A DNA stretch of 9,444 bases from assembly GCA_002313895.1 (NCBI GenBank), contig DCAW01000134.1, forward strand, positions 1 through 9,444, written 5' to 3'. Positions 1-5,908 of the stretch are shown piece after piece. The stretch comes from Dehalococcoidia bacterium UBA1123 (lineage in GTDB: Bacteria; Chloroflexota; Dehalococcoidia; Lucifugimonadales; UBA1123). The first letter of the stretch is position 1. Every line of letters starts with the position of its first letter. The notes beneath the pieces were generated by a model. That model ran no database searches and was not told the origin of the DNA. It saw only the letters and a program-made list of their open reading frames with translations. Made by a program: the position numbers and the translations under genes.

Positions 1-1023
1 TGACTTATCTCCGCAGTCCAGTAGCGCCGGAACGATCAATCCTTCCTCAATTGCGATGGCGACGCCAATGTTGATGGCGTCGTTCGTCTTGATGCCGTTC
101 TCCTGGTAGAAGCTGTTGAACTTTGGGTATTTCTTGAGAGTCATAACGCAGGCTTTTACGATCAGGTCGTTCACCGTGACCCGTATGCCTTCGTCGGACA
201 GCGACTGGTTTATCTGGCCGCGCAGGGCCATCACTTGAGTCATGTCTATGTCGGTGTTGACGTAGAAGTGGGGTTTCTCTGACTTGCTTCTGACGGTCAC
301 ACGAGCGATCTGCTGACGCATGCGGCTGAGGGGAATAAGTCCGTCTTCGCTCACTGACTCTGCCGCCGGAGCGGGAGGGGCAGCGGCGGCTACCGGTTCA
401 AGAGTCGCAACTGACTCTGGCTCTGGCTCAGGTACGGCTTCGTGAACGGGCGCATCTTCTATTACCGGTGTCACTGGAGCCTCTGCCACGGCTTCAAGGG
501 GATGGCTCGCGAAGCTTAACACGTCGTCCTTTGTGATTCTGCCTCGTGGGCCAGTTCCTTCGATCTGCTTGAGATCGATGGCCTGTTCCTCTGCGATCTT
601 TCTGGCGGCAGGGGTGGCGAATAGCCGGCCTTGAGGCGCGGGCGGTGTCACGTCTTCAACAACCACTCCGCCGTTTGTGGACACCGGCTGAGCTGGAGGG
701 TCCAACGGGATCGCGGTCGAGACCGGAGGCTCGGCCTCAACTGCCGGAGTGGGCTCGTCTGGAGTCGACGCAACTGGGACCTCGGACTCGGCGCCCACGA
801 TGGCGATGGTCTCGCCTACGGGGACGGTCGTGCCCTCGGCCACAAGTATCTGGAGCAGGATCCCTTCGCCGTATGACTCAAACTCGACAACCGCTTTATC
901 GGTCTCGATTTCCGCGACAGCCTCGCCCATCTGCACCGGCGAGCCTTCGGTTTTAAGCCACCGCACCACGGTGCCTTCTTGCATGTCATAGCCCATTTGG
1001 GGCATGGTGAGTTCAGTAGCCAC
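1..1023 (-). CDS. pdhC: Pyruvate dehydrogenase E2, dihydrolipoamide acetyltransferase (3' part cut by window edge)
   Basis: The E2 core enzyme moves the acetyl group from lipoamide to CoA and scaffolds the cytoplasmic complex. 341 residues are visible and the frame is open to position 1. An N-terminal lipoyl domain (about 1-77) carries the ETDKA motif with the lipoylated lysine at K43. A peripheral subunit-binding domain (about 134-171, starting LFATPAARKIA) docks E1 or E3. A long Ala/Pro/Glu linker (about 172-225) follows, then the start of the acetyltransferase domain (from about G228). The catalytic HxxxDG motif would lie beyond the edge, so roughly 90-100 residues are missing. I chose the GTG at 1023, giving VATELTMPQMGYD, because E2 proteins usually begin this way; a G-rich stretch lies 5 nt upstream. 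The ATG at 1005 is the alternative but would clip the lipoyl domain. The start is 11 bp after the pdhB stop, so the genes are co-transcribed. Only one lipoyl domain is present. The E2 of another 2-oxoacid dehydrogenase is possible but less likely given its neighbours. Confidence 0.93.
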   Translation of the reverse strand, partial: MATELTMPQMGYDMQEGTVVRWLKTEGSPVQMGEAVAEIETDKAVVEFESYGEGILLQILVAEGTTVPVGETIAIVGAESEVPVASTPDEPTPAVEAEPPVSTAIPLDPPAQPVSTNGGVVVEDVTPPAPQGRLFATPAARKIAEEQAIDLKQIEGTGPRGRITKDDVLSFASHPLEAVAEAPVTPVIEDAPVHEAVPEPEPESVATLEPVAAAAPPAPAAESVSEDGLIPLSRMRQQIARVTVRSKSEKPHFYVNTDIDMTQVMALRGQINQSLSDEGIRVTVNDLIVKACVMTLKKYPKFNSFYQENGIKTNDAINIGVAIAIEEGLIVPALLDCGDKS

Positions 1024-1034
1024 AGGAGCCCCCG

Positions 1035-2012
1035 TTATATTCCAAATTTTTCTTCAATAGTGTCTAACACTCTCTGAGCCGTCGGTATGGTGGCGGCTTC
1101 GAGCGTTCCGTTATATGGCGCTGGAACGTCCAGCCCATTGACCCGCACCACAGGGCCGTCGAGGTAATCGAAGGCTTCCTCCTGGATTGCGCTGGCGATC
1201 TCTCCAGAAAAGCCGCCGAATTTCCACGCCTCTTCGACGACGACGGCGCGGTTGGTCTTTTTGACAGACTCAATCAAGGTTTCGGTGTCGAGTGGCCGGA
1301 GGGACCTCAGGTCGATCACCTCAGCATCCACCCCTTTTTCAGCCAGCCTGTTTCCGGCCTCCTCGGCGATGTGGGCCATGCGGGAATAACCGATTATGGT
1401 GACGTCTTTGCCAGGACGCCGAACCACGGCTTTGCCTAGAGGGACTTCGAAATATTCCTCTGGCACTTCACCGCGCGTTCCGTAAAGCATGGAGTGTTCA
1501 GCGAAAACGATAGGGTTAAGGTCTTTGCGGGAAGCTCTGAGCAGTCCCAGAGCGTCGTATGGCGTCGAAGGGGTTAATACCTTGAGGCCGGGAACCGACG
1601 CGTACCAGCCCTCAAAACTCTGGGAGTGAGTGGCGGCTAACTGTCCGCCGCCTCCGGTGACCGTCCGCATCATCATGGGCACTGTGAACTGGCCGTTGGA
1701 CATATACCGTAGCTTTGCGGCGTGGTTTACTATTTGGTCGATGGCCAGCAGAGTGAAGTTGATCGTCATGATTTCGACAATAGGTCGCAGGCCGGCCAGG
1801 GCGGCGCCCACAGCGGCTCCGACGATCACAGACTCGGAGATCGGCGTGTCTCGGATTCGGTCTGGGCCGTACTGTTTCAGGAAACCTCTGGTGACAGCGT
1901 ATGCGCCATCGTAGGCCCCTATATCCTCGCCCAGCATGAACACTCTATCGTCTTCATCTAATGCCTCGCGGAGACCCTGGGCGATCGCTTCTCTGATGAT
2001 AATTTCAGGCAT
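1035..2012 (-). CDS. pdhB: Pyruvate dehydrogenase E1 component, beta subunit
   Basis: The beta half of the thiamine-diphosphate-dependent E1 decarboxylates pyruvate and reductively acetylates the lipoyl group of E2. At 325 residues it has the usual length. Landmarks are GEDIG at 28-32, the PISE segment whose E60 matches the glutamate that activates the thiamine aminopyrimidine ring, the THSQSFEGWYA segment with H129, DLRSLRPLD at 234-242, and a C-terminal PAPYN segment. An open frame extends upstream to 2147, but that part is antisense-like sequence overlapping the end of pdhA. The ATG at 2012 gives the family-typical start MPEIIIREAI and has GGAG about 10 nt upstream. The gene lies 19 bp downstream of pdhA and 11 bp upstream of pdhC, so it is in the middle of the operon. 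Acetoin or branched-chain 2-oxoacid dehydrogenase subunits are close relatives and cannot be fully excluded. Confidence 0.93.
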   Translation of the reverse strand: MPEIIIREAIAQGLREALDEDDRVFMLGEDIGAYDGAYAVTRGFLKQYGPDRIRDTPISESVIVGAAVGAALAGLRPIVEIMTINFTLLAIDQIVNHAAKLRYMSNGQFTVPMMMRTVTGGGGQLAATHSQSFEGWYASVPGLKVLTPSTPYDALGLLRASRKDLNPIVFAEHSMLYGTRGEVPEEYFEVPLGKAVVRRPGKDVTIIGYSRMAHIAEEAGNRLAEKGVDAEVIDLRSLRPLDTETLIESVKKTNRAVVVEEAWKFGGFSGEIASAIQEEAFDYLDGPVVRVNGLDVPAPYNGTLEAATIPTAQRVLDTIEEKFGI

Positions 2013-2031
2013 TAAATAGGCGCTCCGATTC

Positions 2032-3006
2032 TCAGGCGTAAACGTTGTCCCAGAGCGAGTCAAGCTCGGGTTCCGGGCTATTCTTGGCAAATTCGACCAC
2101 CTCTTCGATGGTCTCGATGACCTCTCGGTCGATCTGGGCGAGTTCATCTTCGGACATCAAGCCTTCGGCCAGCGAGAAAGACTTGAACCGCTCGATCGGG
2201 TCGTTGACTCGCCATTCTTCTACTTCTGACGTCTCCCTGTAAGCGACGGGGTCGGCCATTGAATGGCCTCGGAAACGGTATGTCATCGCCTCAAGAAAAA
2301 CAGGCCCGTCGCCAGATCGGACCTTCTTCAACGCTTCCGCACTCGCTTCATGCACAGCCAACAGATCCATGCCGTCGATCTGCACCGCGGGAATTTTGTA
2401 ATACTCGGCGGAAGCATAGATGTCGCGTCCGGCGGCGTGGGTTTTATCGACATGAGAGCCCATGCCATAGAGGTTGTTTTCAAGAAAGAATATGACCGGC
2501 AGTTTCCATAGCGAAGCGAGGTTCAGAGACTCGTGGAACTCGCCTTCGTTGACGGCGCCATCGCCGAAGAAGCACATCACTGCGCCATCGCCACCTCGCT
2601 GTTTGATGGAGAGAGCGAGGCCCGTCGCGATAGGAAGCTGGCCGCCGACGATAGCATGGCCGCCCATGAAGTGACGGTCGACATCAAAGATGTGCATCGA
2701 TCCGCCTTTGCCTCCGCTGGTGCCAGTTGCTTTTCCGCACAATTCAGCCATCACGGCTTTGGGGTCGACGCCTCGGGCCAGCGCGTGACCGTGGTCTCGA
2801 TAGTGGGTTATCACGTAGTCCTGAACATCCAGGACCGGGATGGCGCCAACGGCCACCGCTTCCTCGCCGATATACAAGTGCAGGAACCCACGGACCAAAC
2901 CCTGCAAGTAGAGCCGTCCGGCGGCCTCCTCAAAGCGCCGGATCATCAACATTTGTCTGTAATAATCGGCCACCTGATTTTTGTCGATATCCACTGCTAA
3001 TTCCAT
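2032..3006 (-). CDS. pdhA: Pyruvate dehydrogenase E1 component, alpha subunit
   Basis: The alpha subunit of E1 pairs with PdhB to bind thiamine diphosphate and Mg2+ and decarboxylate pyruvate. The diagnostic GDG...NN motif is intact: GDG at 148-150 and NN at 177-178. THYRDHGH (67-74) and YRFRGHSMADP (243-253) match the substrate-channel and flexible loop regions of PDH E1 alpha. Segments such as GGKGGSMH favour pyruvate over acetoin as substrate. I prefer the ATG at 3006 (324 residues) because TAGGTG sits about 7 nt upstream. An in-frame GTG at 3015 would add three residues but overlaps that ribosome site. The gene starts the pdhABC run. The gap of about 150 bp to lpd contains a strong extended -10 promoter and repeat elements, so it may be regulated separately from lpd. 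The substrate assignment rests on family resemblance and the complete E1-E2-E3 set. Confidence 0.93.
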   Translation of the reverse strand: MELAVDIDKNQVADYYRQMLMIRRFEEAAGRLYLQGLVRGFLHLYIGEEAVAVGAIPVLDVQDYVITHYRDHGHALARGVDPKAVMAELCGKATGTSGGKGGSMHIFDVDRHFMGGHAIVGGQLPIATGLALSIKQRGGDGAVMCFFGDGAVNEGEFHESLNLASLWKLPVIFFLENNLYGMGSHVDKTHAAGRDIYASAEYYKIPAVQIDGMDLLAVHEASAEALKKVRSGDGPVFLEAMTYRFRGHSMADPVAYRETSEVEEWRVNDPIERFKSFSLAEGLMSEDELAQIDREVIETIEEVVEFAKNSPEPELDSLWDNVYA

Positions 3007-3076
3007 CCCGTACACCTACGTAGTCGAATCTCGGGTGTTCAATTTTGGAAGAATCCATAATGCATATTTTCGAGCA

Positions 3077-3104
3077 ATGCACATATTGCGTTCGCAACGT
3101 GCAT
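3077..3104. promoter_or_regulatory. Inverted repeat overlapping the predicted pdhA transcription start
   Basis: There are two nested inverted repeats: ATGCAC (3077-3082) with GTGCAT (3099-3104), and inside them TTGCG (3086-3090) with CGCAA (3093-3097) separated by TT. The two pairs are slightly off-centre from each other. The element sits directly downstream of the -10 box and covers the predicted start site, a classic repressor operator position. It could also form a hairpin at the 5' end of the leader. No U-tract follows, so it is not an intrinsic terminator. Confidence 0.4.
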
Positions 3105-3113
3105 ATTATATCA
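3105..3113 (-). promoter_or_regulatory. Extended -10 promoter for pdhABC
   Basis: Read on the minus strand this is TGATATAAT: a consensus TATAAT (3110 to 3105) preceded by the TGn of an extended -10 element. The best-spaced -35 position (3133-3128, CTCGTG) is a poor match, which is usual for extended -10 promoters. Transcription would start near 3098, giving a leader of about 90 nt before the pdhA ATG at 3006. The element is a direct sequence match; activity is inferred. Confidence 0.55.
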
Positions 3114-3114
3114 A

Positions 3115-3144
3115 CATCGCAAGATAACACGAGCATCGCAAGAT
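3115..3144 (-). repeat. Tandem 11-bp direct repeat next to the pdhA promoter
   Basis: On the minus strand ATCTTGCGATG occurs twice, at 3144-3134 and 3125-3115, offset by 19 bp (just under two helical turns). One copy falls inside the promoter spacer and the other at or just upstream of the -35 position. A third TTGCGA core lies at 3097-3092 inside the inverted repeat downstream. The layout suits a transcription factor binding site, but no regulator is visible in this window to assign to it. Confidence 0.5.
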
Positions 3145-3157
3145 TGGAGGCGTTGGC

Positions 3158-4540
3158 TCAAATATGAATGGCTTCGCCCTCGGCGGCTAGCGCGGCCTCT
3201 TTCAAGGTCTCTGACATAGTGGGATGTGGATGCACCATCCATCCAAGCTCGGTTGTGGTGCCTTCCAGCAGGCGAGTCATAGACAGTTCTCCCAGCAGTT
3301 CTGTGACCTCTGGGCCTATCATGTGAGCGCCAAGAATCTCGCCGATTTCAGCGTCGATCACCAGTTTGACAAGCCCCTCGGATTCGCCCAGAGCGAGCGC
3401 TTTGCCGCTTGCGGCCAAGGGAAACTTTCCGATCTTGATGGAATGCCCTTGTTCCGATGCCTGCTCTTCAGTCAGGCCGAAGCTGCCAACCTGGGGCTTG
3501 CAGTATATGGCGCGAGGCATCAGCGAATAATCCAGCGCCGGCGGATTCAGGCCTGCGATTGTCTCCACAGCCGTCACTCCCTGCGCCGAGGCCACATGAG
3601 CCAACAGCATCTTGCCAGTCACGTCTCCGATGGCGTAAACGCCCGGAACGTTGGCGCTCATCGAATCATCTATTTTGATGTAGCTATTCTCGGTCTCGAT
3701 TCCTGCGCTCTCCAGGCCGATGTTATCCACGTTGCCCTGGACGCCCACAGCCACAAGAACCTTGTCGCAGTCGATCACCGAGTTTGACTCTCCCACTGAG
3801 ACAGAAACTTTGGCCTGGCCGTCGTTGACTGCGATGCCTTGGACAGCAGCGCCAGTCATGATTTGTATGCCCTGACGCTTGAACGATCTCTCCAGGATGC
3901 GGGATATATCGGCATCCTCATTTGGAATCAGACGCGGCAGAAGCTCTACGATAGTGACCTCGGCTCCGTAAGTTCGATATATGTGACCGAACTCGCAACC
4001 CGTTGCGCCGCCGCCAACAATGACAACCCGTTTCGGGACTCTTCGCAACGCCAGTGCGTCGCGGCTGGTAATCACCACCTCATTGTCTATGGGGAGAGTC
4101 GGGATTCGGCGCTGTCGGGTTCCGGTGGCAATGATGATGTTTTTCGCCGAGAGTCGGCGGCCATTGTCAGTGATCTCGACCGTGTTGGCATCCAAGAGCC
4201 GACCGTTGCCCTGAATGTGTTCGACTTTGTTTTTCTTCAGCAGCATTGCCACGCCGCGAGTCAGGCGGCCGACAACATCTCTGCTGCGGTCGATGGCCTT
4301 GCCGAAGTCGTGGGTCAGATTGTCGAAGCTGATCCCGAATTCGTCGGCGTTTTGTATAAGACTCAACACCTCGGCATTCCTGAGCAGGGCCTTGCTGGGG
4401 ATGCACCCCCAATTCAGGCAAATACCGCCAAGCTCGTCTCTCTCAACGATGGCGGTCTTGAGACCTAATTGACCTGCGCGAATGGCCGCCACGTAGCCGC
4501 CAGGCCCAGAACCTAACACCACTACATTATAGTCAGGCAA
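3158..4540 (-). CDS. lpdA: Dihydrolipoyl dehydrogenase (E3)
   Basis: The E3 flavoprotein re-oxidises dihydrolipoamide on E2 and passes electrons through FAD to NAD+. The 460 residues match the family length. In order: the FAD-binding GSGPGG motif (10-15), the redox-active disulfide in CLNWGC (C41 and C46), the ATG motif (138-140), the NAD-binding VGGGATG segment (about 175-181), the second FAD contact AIGD (303-306), and the C-terminal dimer-interface HPTMSE with catalytic H439 and E444. All key residues are present, so the enzyme should be active. The start codon is TTG at 4540, giving MPDYNVVVLG. It is supported by GAGGTGA immediately upstream, and no ATG fits the N-terminal FAD fold. This is the first gene of the cluster, and no terminator is evident before pdhA, so read-through into pdhABC is plausible. 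E3 may also serve 2-oxoglutarate dehydrogenase or glycine cleavage complexes encoded elsewhere. Confidence 0.95.
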   Translation of the reverse strand: MPDYNVVVLGSGPGGYVAAIRAGQLGLKTAIVERDELGGICLNWGCIPSKALLRNAEVLSLIQNADEFGISFDNLTHDFGKAIDRSRDVVGRLTRGVAMLLKKNKVEHIQGNGRLLDANTVEITDNGRRLSAKNIIIATGTRQRRIPTLPIDNEVVITSRDALALRRVPKRVVIVGGGATGCEFGHIYRTYGAEVTIVELLPRLIPNEDADISRILERSFKRQGIQIMTGAAVQGIAVNDGQAKVSVSVGESNSVIDCDKVLVAVGVQGNVDNIGLESAGIETENSYIKIDDSMSANVPGVYAIGDVTGKMLLAHVASAQGVTAVETIAGLNPPALDYSLMPRAIYCKPQVGSFGLTEEQASEQGHSIKIGKFPLAASGKALALGESEGLVKLVIDAEIGEILGAHMIGPEVTELLGELSMTRLLEGTTTELGWMVHPHPTMSETLKEAALAAEGEAIHI

Positions 4541-4595
4541 TCGTCACCTCAGAGGGAAATAAATGTTGGAAAAAACTTGATTGGATATGGCACTC

Positions 4596-4624
4596 ATTCT
4601 ACACCATCTTGGAAGACCGGTTAA
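4596..4624 (-). promoter_or_regulatory. Candidate sigma-70-type promoter for lpdA
   Basis: On the minus strand TTAACC (4624-4619, four of six matches to the -35 consensus) is followed after 17 bp by TAGAAT (4601-4596, five of six to the -10 consensus). Transcription would begin near 4589, about 50 nt before the TTG start of lpdA. The spacing is ideal but the -35 is weak. It faces away from the tRNA promoter on the plus strand, so 4541-4710 is a divergent control region. Confidence 0.4.
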
Positions 4625-4671
4625 AGCAAGATGTGGGGCATGATTATCGGTCGTGTGGCCGTGGGCTACCC

Positions 4672-4701
4672 TTGACACTCCTGTGTCTGGACGCCTAACA
4701 T
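4672..4701 (+). promoter_or_regulatory. Promoter of the tRNA-Phe/tRNA-Gly operon
   Basis: A consensus -35 TTGACA (4672-4677) is followed after 18 bp by TAACAT (4696-4701). CATAAT at 4699-4704 is an alternative -10 with a long 21 bp spacer. Transcription would start only a few bases before the tRNA-Phe gene at 4711, as is common for tRNA operons. Confidence 0.5.
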
Positions 4702-4710
4702 AATCGTGGA

Positions 4711-4786
<76 letters not shown>

Positions 4787-4835
4787 CTAAGAGATGGTGA
4801 CGGTCTGACTTCTGGGACCGTGGCAGTCGAAGCGA

Positions 4836-4910
4836 GCGGGAGTAGCTCAGTGGTAGAGCACTTCCTTGCCAAGGAAGATGTCGAGGGTTCAAATCCCTTC
4901 TCCCGCTCCA
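4836..4910 (+). tRNA. tRNA-Gly (anticodon GCC)
   Basis: The acceptor stem pairs GCGGGAG (4836-4842) with CTCCCGC (4900-4906). The anticodon stem CTTCC/GGAAG encloses the loop TTGCCAA, with the anticodon GCC at 4868-4870. The T-arm GAGGG/CCCTT encloses TTCAAAT. The discriminator is T4907 and CCA is encoded at 4908-4910. It reads glycine codons GGC and GGU. It shares the promoter upstream of tRNA-Phe and the terminator at 4978-5017. I saw no copy of its 3' end elsewhere in the window, so there is no sign that it serves as an integration site here. Confidence 0.97.
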
Positions 4911-4977
4911 AGTTCATTCTGAAGATACGGGATCAGGCAGACATAGAAAAGGGTAAATAAACAGCCAGCGAATGACC

Positions 4978-5017
4978 AAGAACCCGCAAGGTGATACCGC
5001 GCCTCGGGTTCTTTTTT
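4978..5017 (+). terminator. Intrinsic terminator of the tRNA operon
   Basis: A perfect 9-bp stem, AAGAACCCG (4978-4986) with CGGGTTCTT (5005-5013), is followed by a run of T to 5017. The 18-nt loop contains a small GGT-GAT-ACC hairpin of its own. It lies 67 bp after tRNA-Gly and ends the tRNA transcript before the helix-turn-helix gene at 5053. Confidence 0.85.
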
Positions 5018-5052
5018 GTTTCCTCGCTCACCCCTTGGGAGACATCTGAATT

Positions 5053-5340
5053 ATGGCACAATCGACCAATCAGAACGCTCGCACTGCTCATCTCTTGGCG
5101 CAGCTTGAGACCGAGATTCGCGATGCATTTGCCAAAGGGGTACCATTGGGAGATATTCAAGAGTTGGTTAGCACTATCGTGGTAGATGAACAACGTGACG
5201 ACTCTCAACGTGAAGTCCCCATTTACGACGAAATCCCGCCTGGTCTCGTCACGTCCGAAGAGGCCGCGAAGAAGTATGGCATCAGCACGTCGACCATCCG
5301 AACTTGGGTAGACAGAGGCCATTTGGCGTTGGAAGCGTGA
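5053..5340 (+). CDS. Small helix-turn-helix DNA-binding protein, excisionase/MerR-like, probably interrupted
   Basis: The 95-residue product has a hydrophilic N-terminal part (about 1-62, possibly an alpha-helical dimerisation region around 13-44) and a helix-turn-helix at about 65-90. LVTSEEAAKKYGIS followed by TIRTWVDRGHL is the pattern of excisionase/MerR-type winged helix domains (HTH_17-like). It would bind DNA as a small regulator or recombination directionality factor. The start is ATG at 5053 with GGGAGA about 10 nt upstream. The frame ends in TGA (5338-5340) exactly where the wing strand should follow, and the same frame continues with wing-like sequence for 35 codons (see 5341-5448). 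The gene is therefore most likely a nonsense-mutated version of a 131-residue protein, or a naturally shortened one. No integrase or phage gene is nearby. It stands alone between the tRNA terminator and unassigned DNA. The specific function is unknown. Confidence 0.65.
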   Translation: MAQSTNQNARTAHLLAQLETEIRDAFAKGVPLGDIQELVSTIVVDEQRDDSQREVPIYDEIPPGLVTSEEAAKKYGISTSTIRTWVDRGHLALEA

Positions 5341-5448
5341 TTGAAAGCGTCCGCTCGTGGCGGCGGGAAGTTGTTGGTTAGTGGATCCGAATTGAACGCC
5401 CAATTGGCTAGCCCACGTAACAAAAGTGGCAGGCCACGTACAACCTGA
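5341..5448 (+). other. In-frame continuation of the helix-turn-helix gene beyond its TGA stop
   Basis: Directly after the TGA at 5338-5340 the same frame stays open for 35 codons to a second TGA at 5446-5448. It encodes LKASARGGGKLLVSGSELN and then a basic tail with SGRPR. GGGKLLV followed by SGSELNAQL matches the wing and final helix expected after an excisionase-type helix-turn-helix. A CGA-to-TGA change (Arg to stop) is the simplest explanation. Read-through cannot be excluded from sequence alone. Confidence 0.6.
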
Positions 5449-5774
5449 ACGACCTGTTGGCGACCTGAAACACCCGCTATAAACTACCTCCTGACGAACA
5501 AGAGGCAACCCTGACGTAATGTTGATCGTTGTCGTTGGACTTTATTCCAGAACGATTGCCTTCTTAAAGGTCATAATCTCTGGCGCCTCTCATTATTGAC
5601 CGATTCTAGTCTAGATTTCTAACCTCGGATTTGATCCGTGATATTTAGGGCAGCCCGATCACCTTGGTTCGGTTCTTGATCGTGTCTATCCCGCAATAGC
5701 CTCCATCTCGAAAAGTGTTGGTGTCACCCTGGCGGACAACATGTCTATATCCGCAGTATCAATATTCCTCCACC
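5449..5774 (+). other. Intergenic stretch with no recognisable gene
   Basis: No frame gives a protein I recognise. Minor structure only: a CGACCTG direct repeat spanning roughly 5449-5468, a TCTAG-T-CTAGA palindrome near 5604-5614, and a short CGGAT-TTG-ATCCG hairpin near 5627-5639 without a T-tract. A minus-strand open frame (5686-5961) overlaps the end of the CoA-transferase gene and has no supporting features. The stretch may be decayed coding DNA, given the gene fragments on either side. Confidence 0.5.
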
Positions 5775-5903
5775 ATGAACAGCGAACGTGTCCAGCGACG
5801 AGTCGAAAGTCTGTTGGACCAAGCCGAAGAGGTATTTGACCGAATGGACTTGGAATCTGTTCGGGCCATCGGATGACGATGAGAATGAGAGCGCTATGTT
5901 CAA
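5775..5903 (+). pseudogene. Remnant of the N-terminus of a TPR/nucleotidyl-cyclase-type signalling protein
   Basis: From the ATG at 5775 the frame reads MNSERVQRRVESLLDQAEEV and FDRMDLESVRAIG, then stops at TGA 5874-5876 after 33 codons. This charged, helical start resembles the N-terminus I associate with TPR-containing adenylate/guanylate cyclase or similar signalling proteins of Chloroflexota, where it is followed by a segment like DPDNEDA. A comparable segment, SDDDENESAM, appears in the next frame at about 5866-5895, which suggests a frameshift plus a small deletion. Nothing further of the protein is found before the CoA-transferase gene, which ends at 5909 on the other strand. No ribosome site precedes the ATG. 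I read it as a truncated relic. The family assignment rests on memory of similar N-termini and is tentative. Confidence 0.4.
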
Positions 5904-5908
5904 TTGCG

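Noticed and set aside
631..991. Several plus-strand open frames over the E2 gene
   Set aside because: They are antisense shadows of the lipoyl domain and linker of pdhC, whose minus-strand translation is clearly conserved.
2013..2147. N-terminal extension of PdhB to 2147
   Set aside because: The extra 45 residues overlap the end of pdhA, are low in family likeness, and the ATG at 2012 has a ribosome site and the usual family start.
5338..5340. Genome-wide recoding of TGA as an amino acid
   Set aside because: TGA ends pdhA, lpdA and both CoA-transferase genes at sensible positions, and tryptophan is encoded by TGG, so TGA is a normal stop here. The two interrupted frames need a local explanation.
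4836..5448. Integrated mobile element at tRNA-Gly carrying an excisionase-like gene
   Set aside because: No integrase is present, I saw no repeat of the tRNA 3' end downstream, and a clean terminator separates the tRNA from the helix-turn-helix gene.
4933..5508. Minus-strand 191-codon open frame across the terminator and helix-turn-helix gene
   Set aside because: It runs antisense to the tRNA terminator and to the helix-turn-helix frame and has no recognisable motif; the plus strand explains the sequence better.
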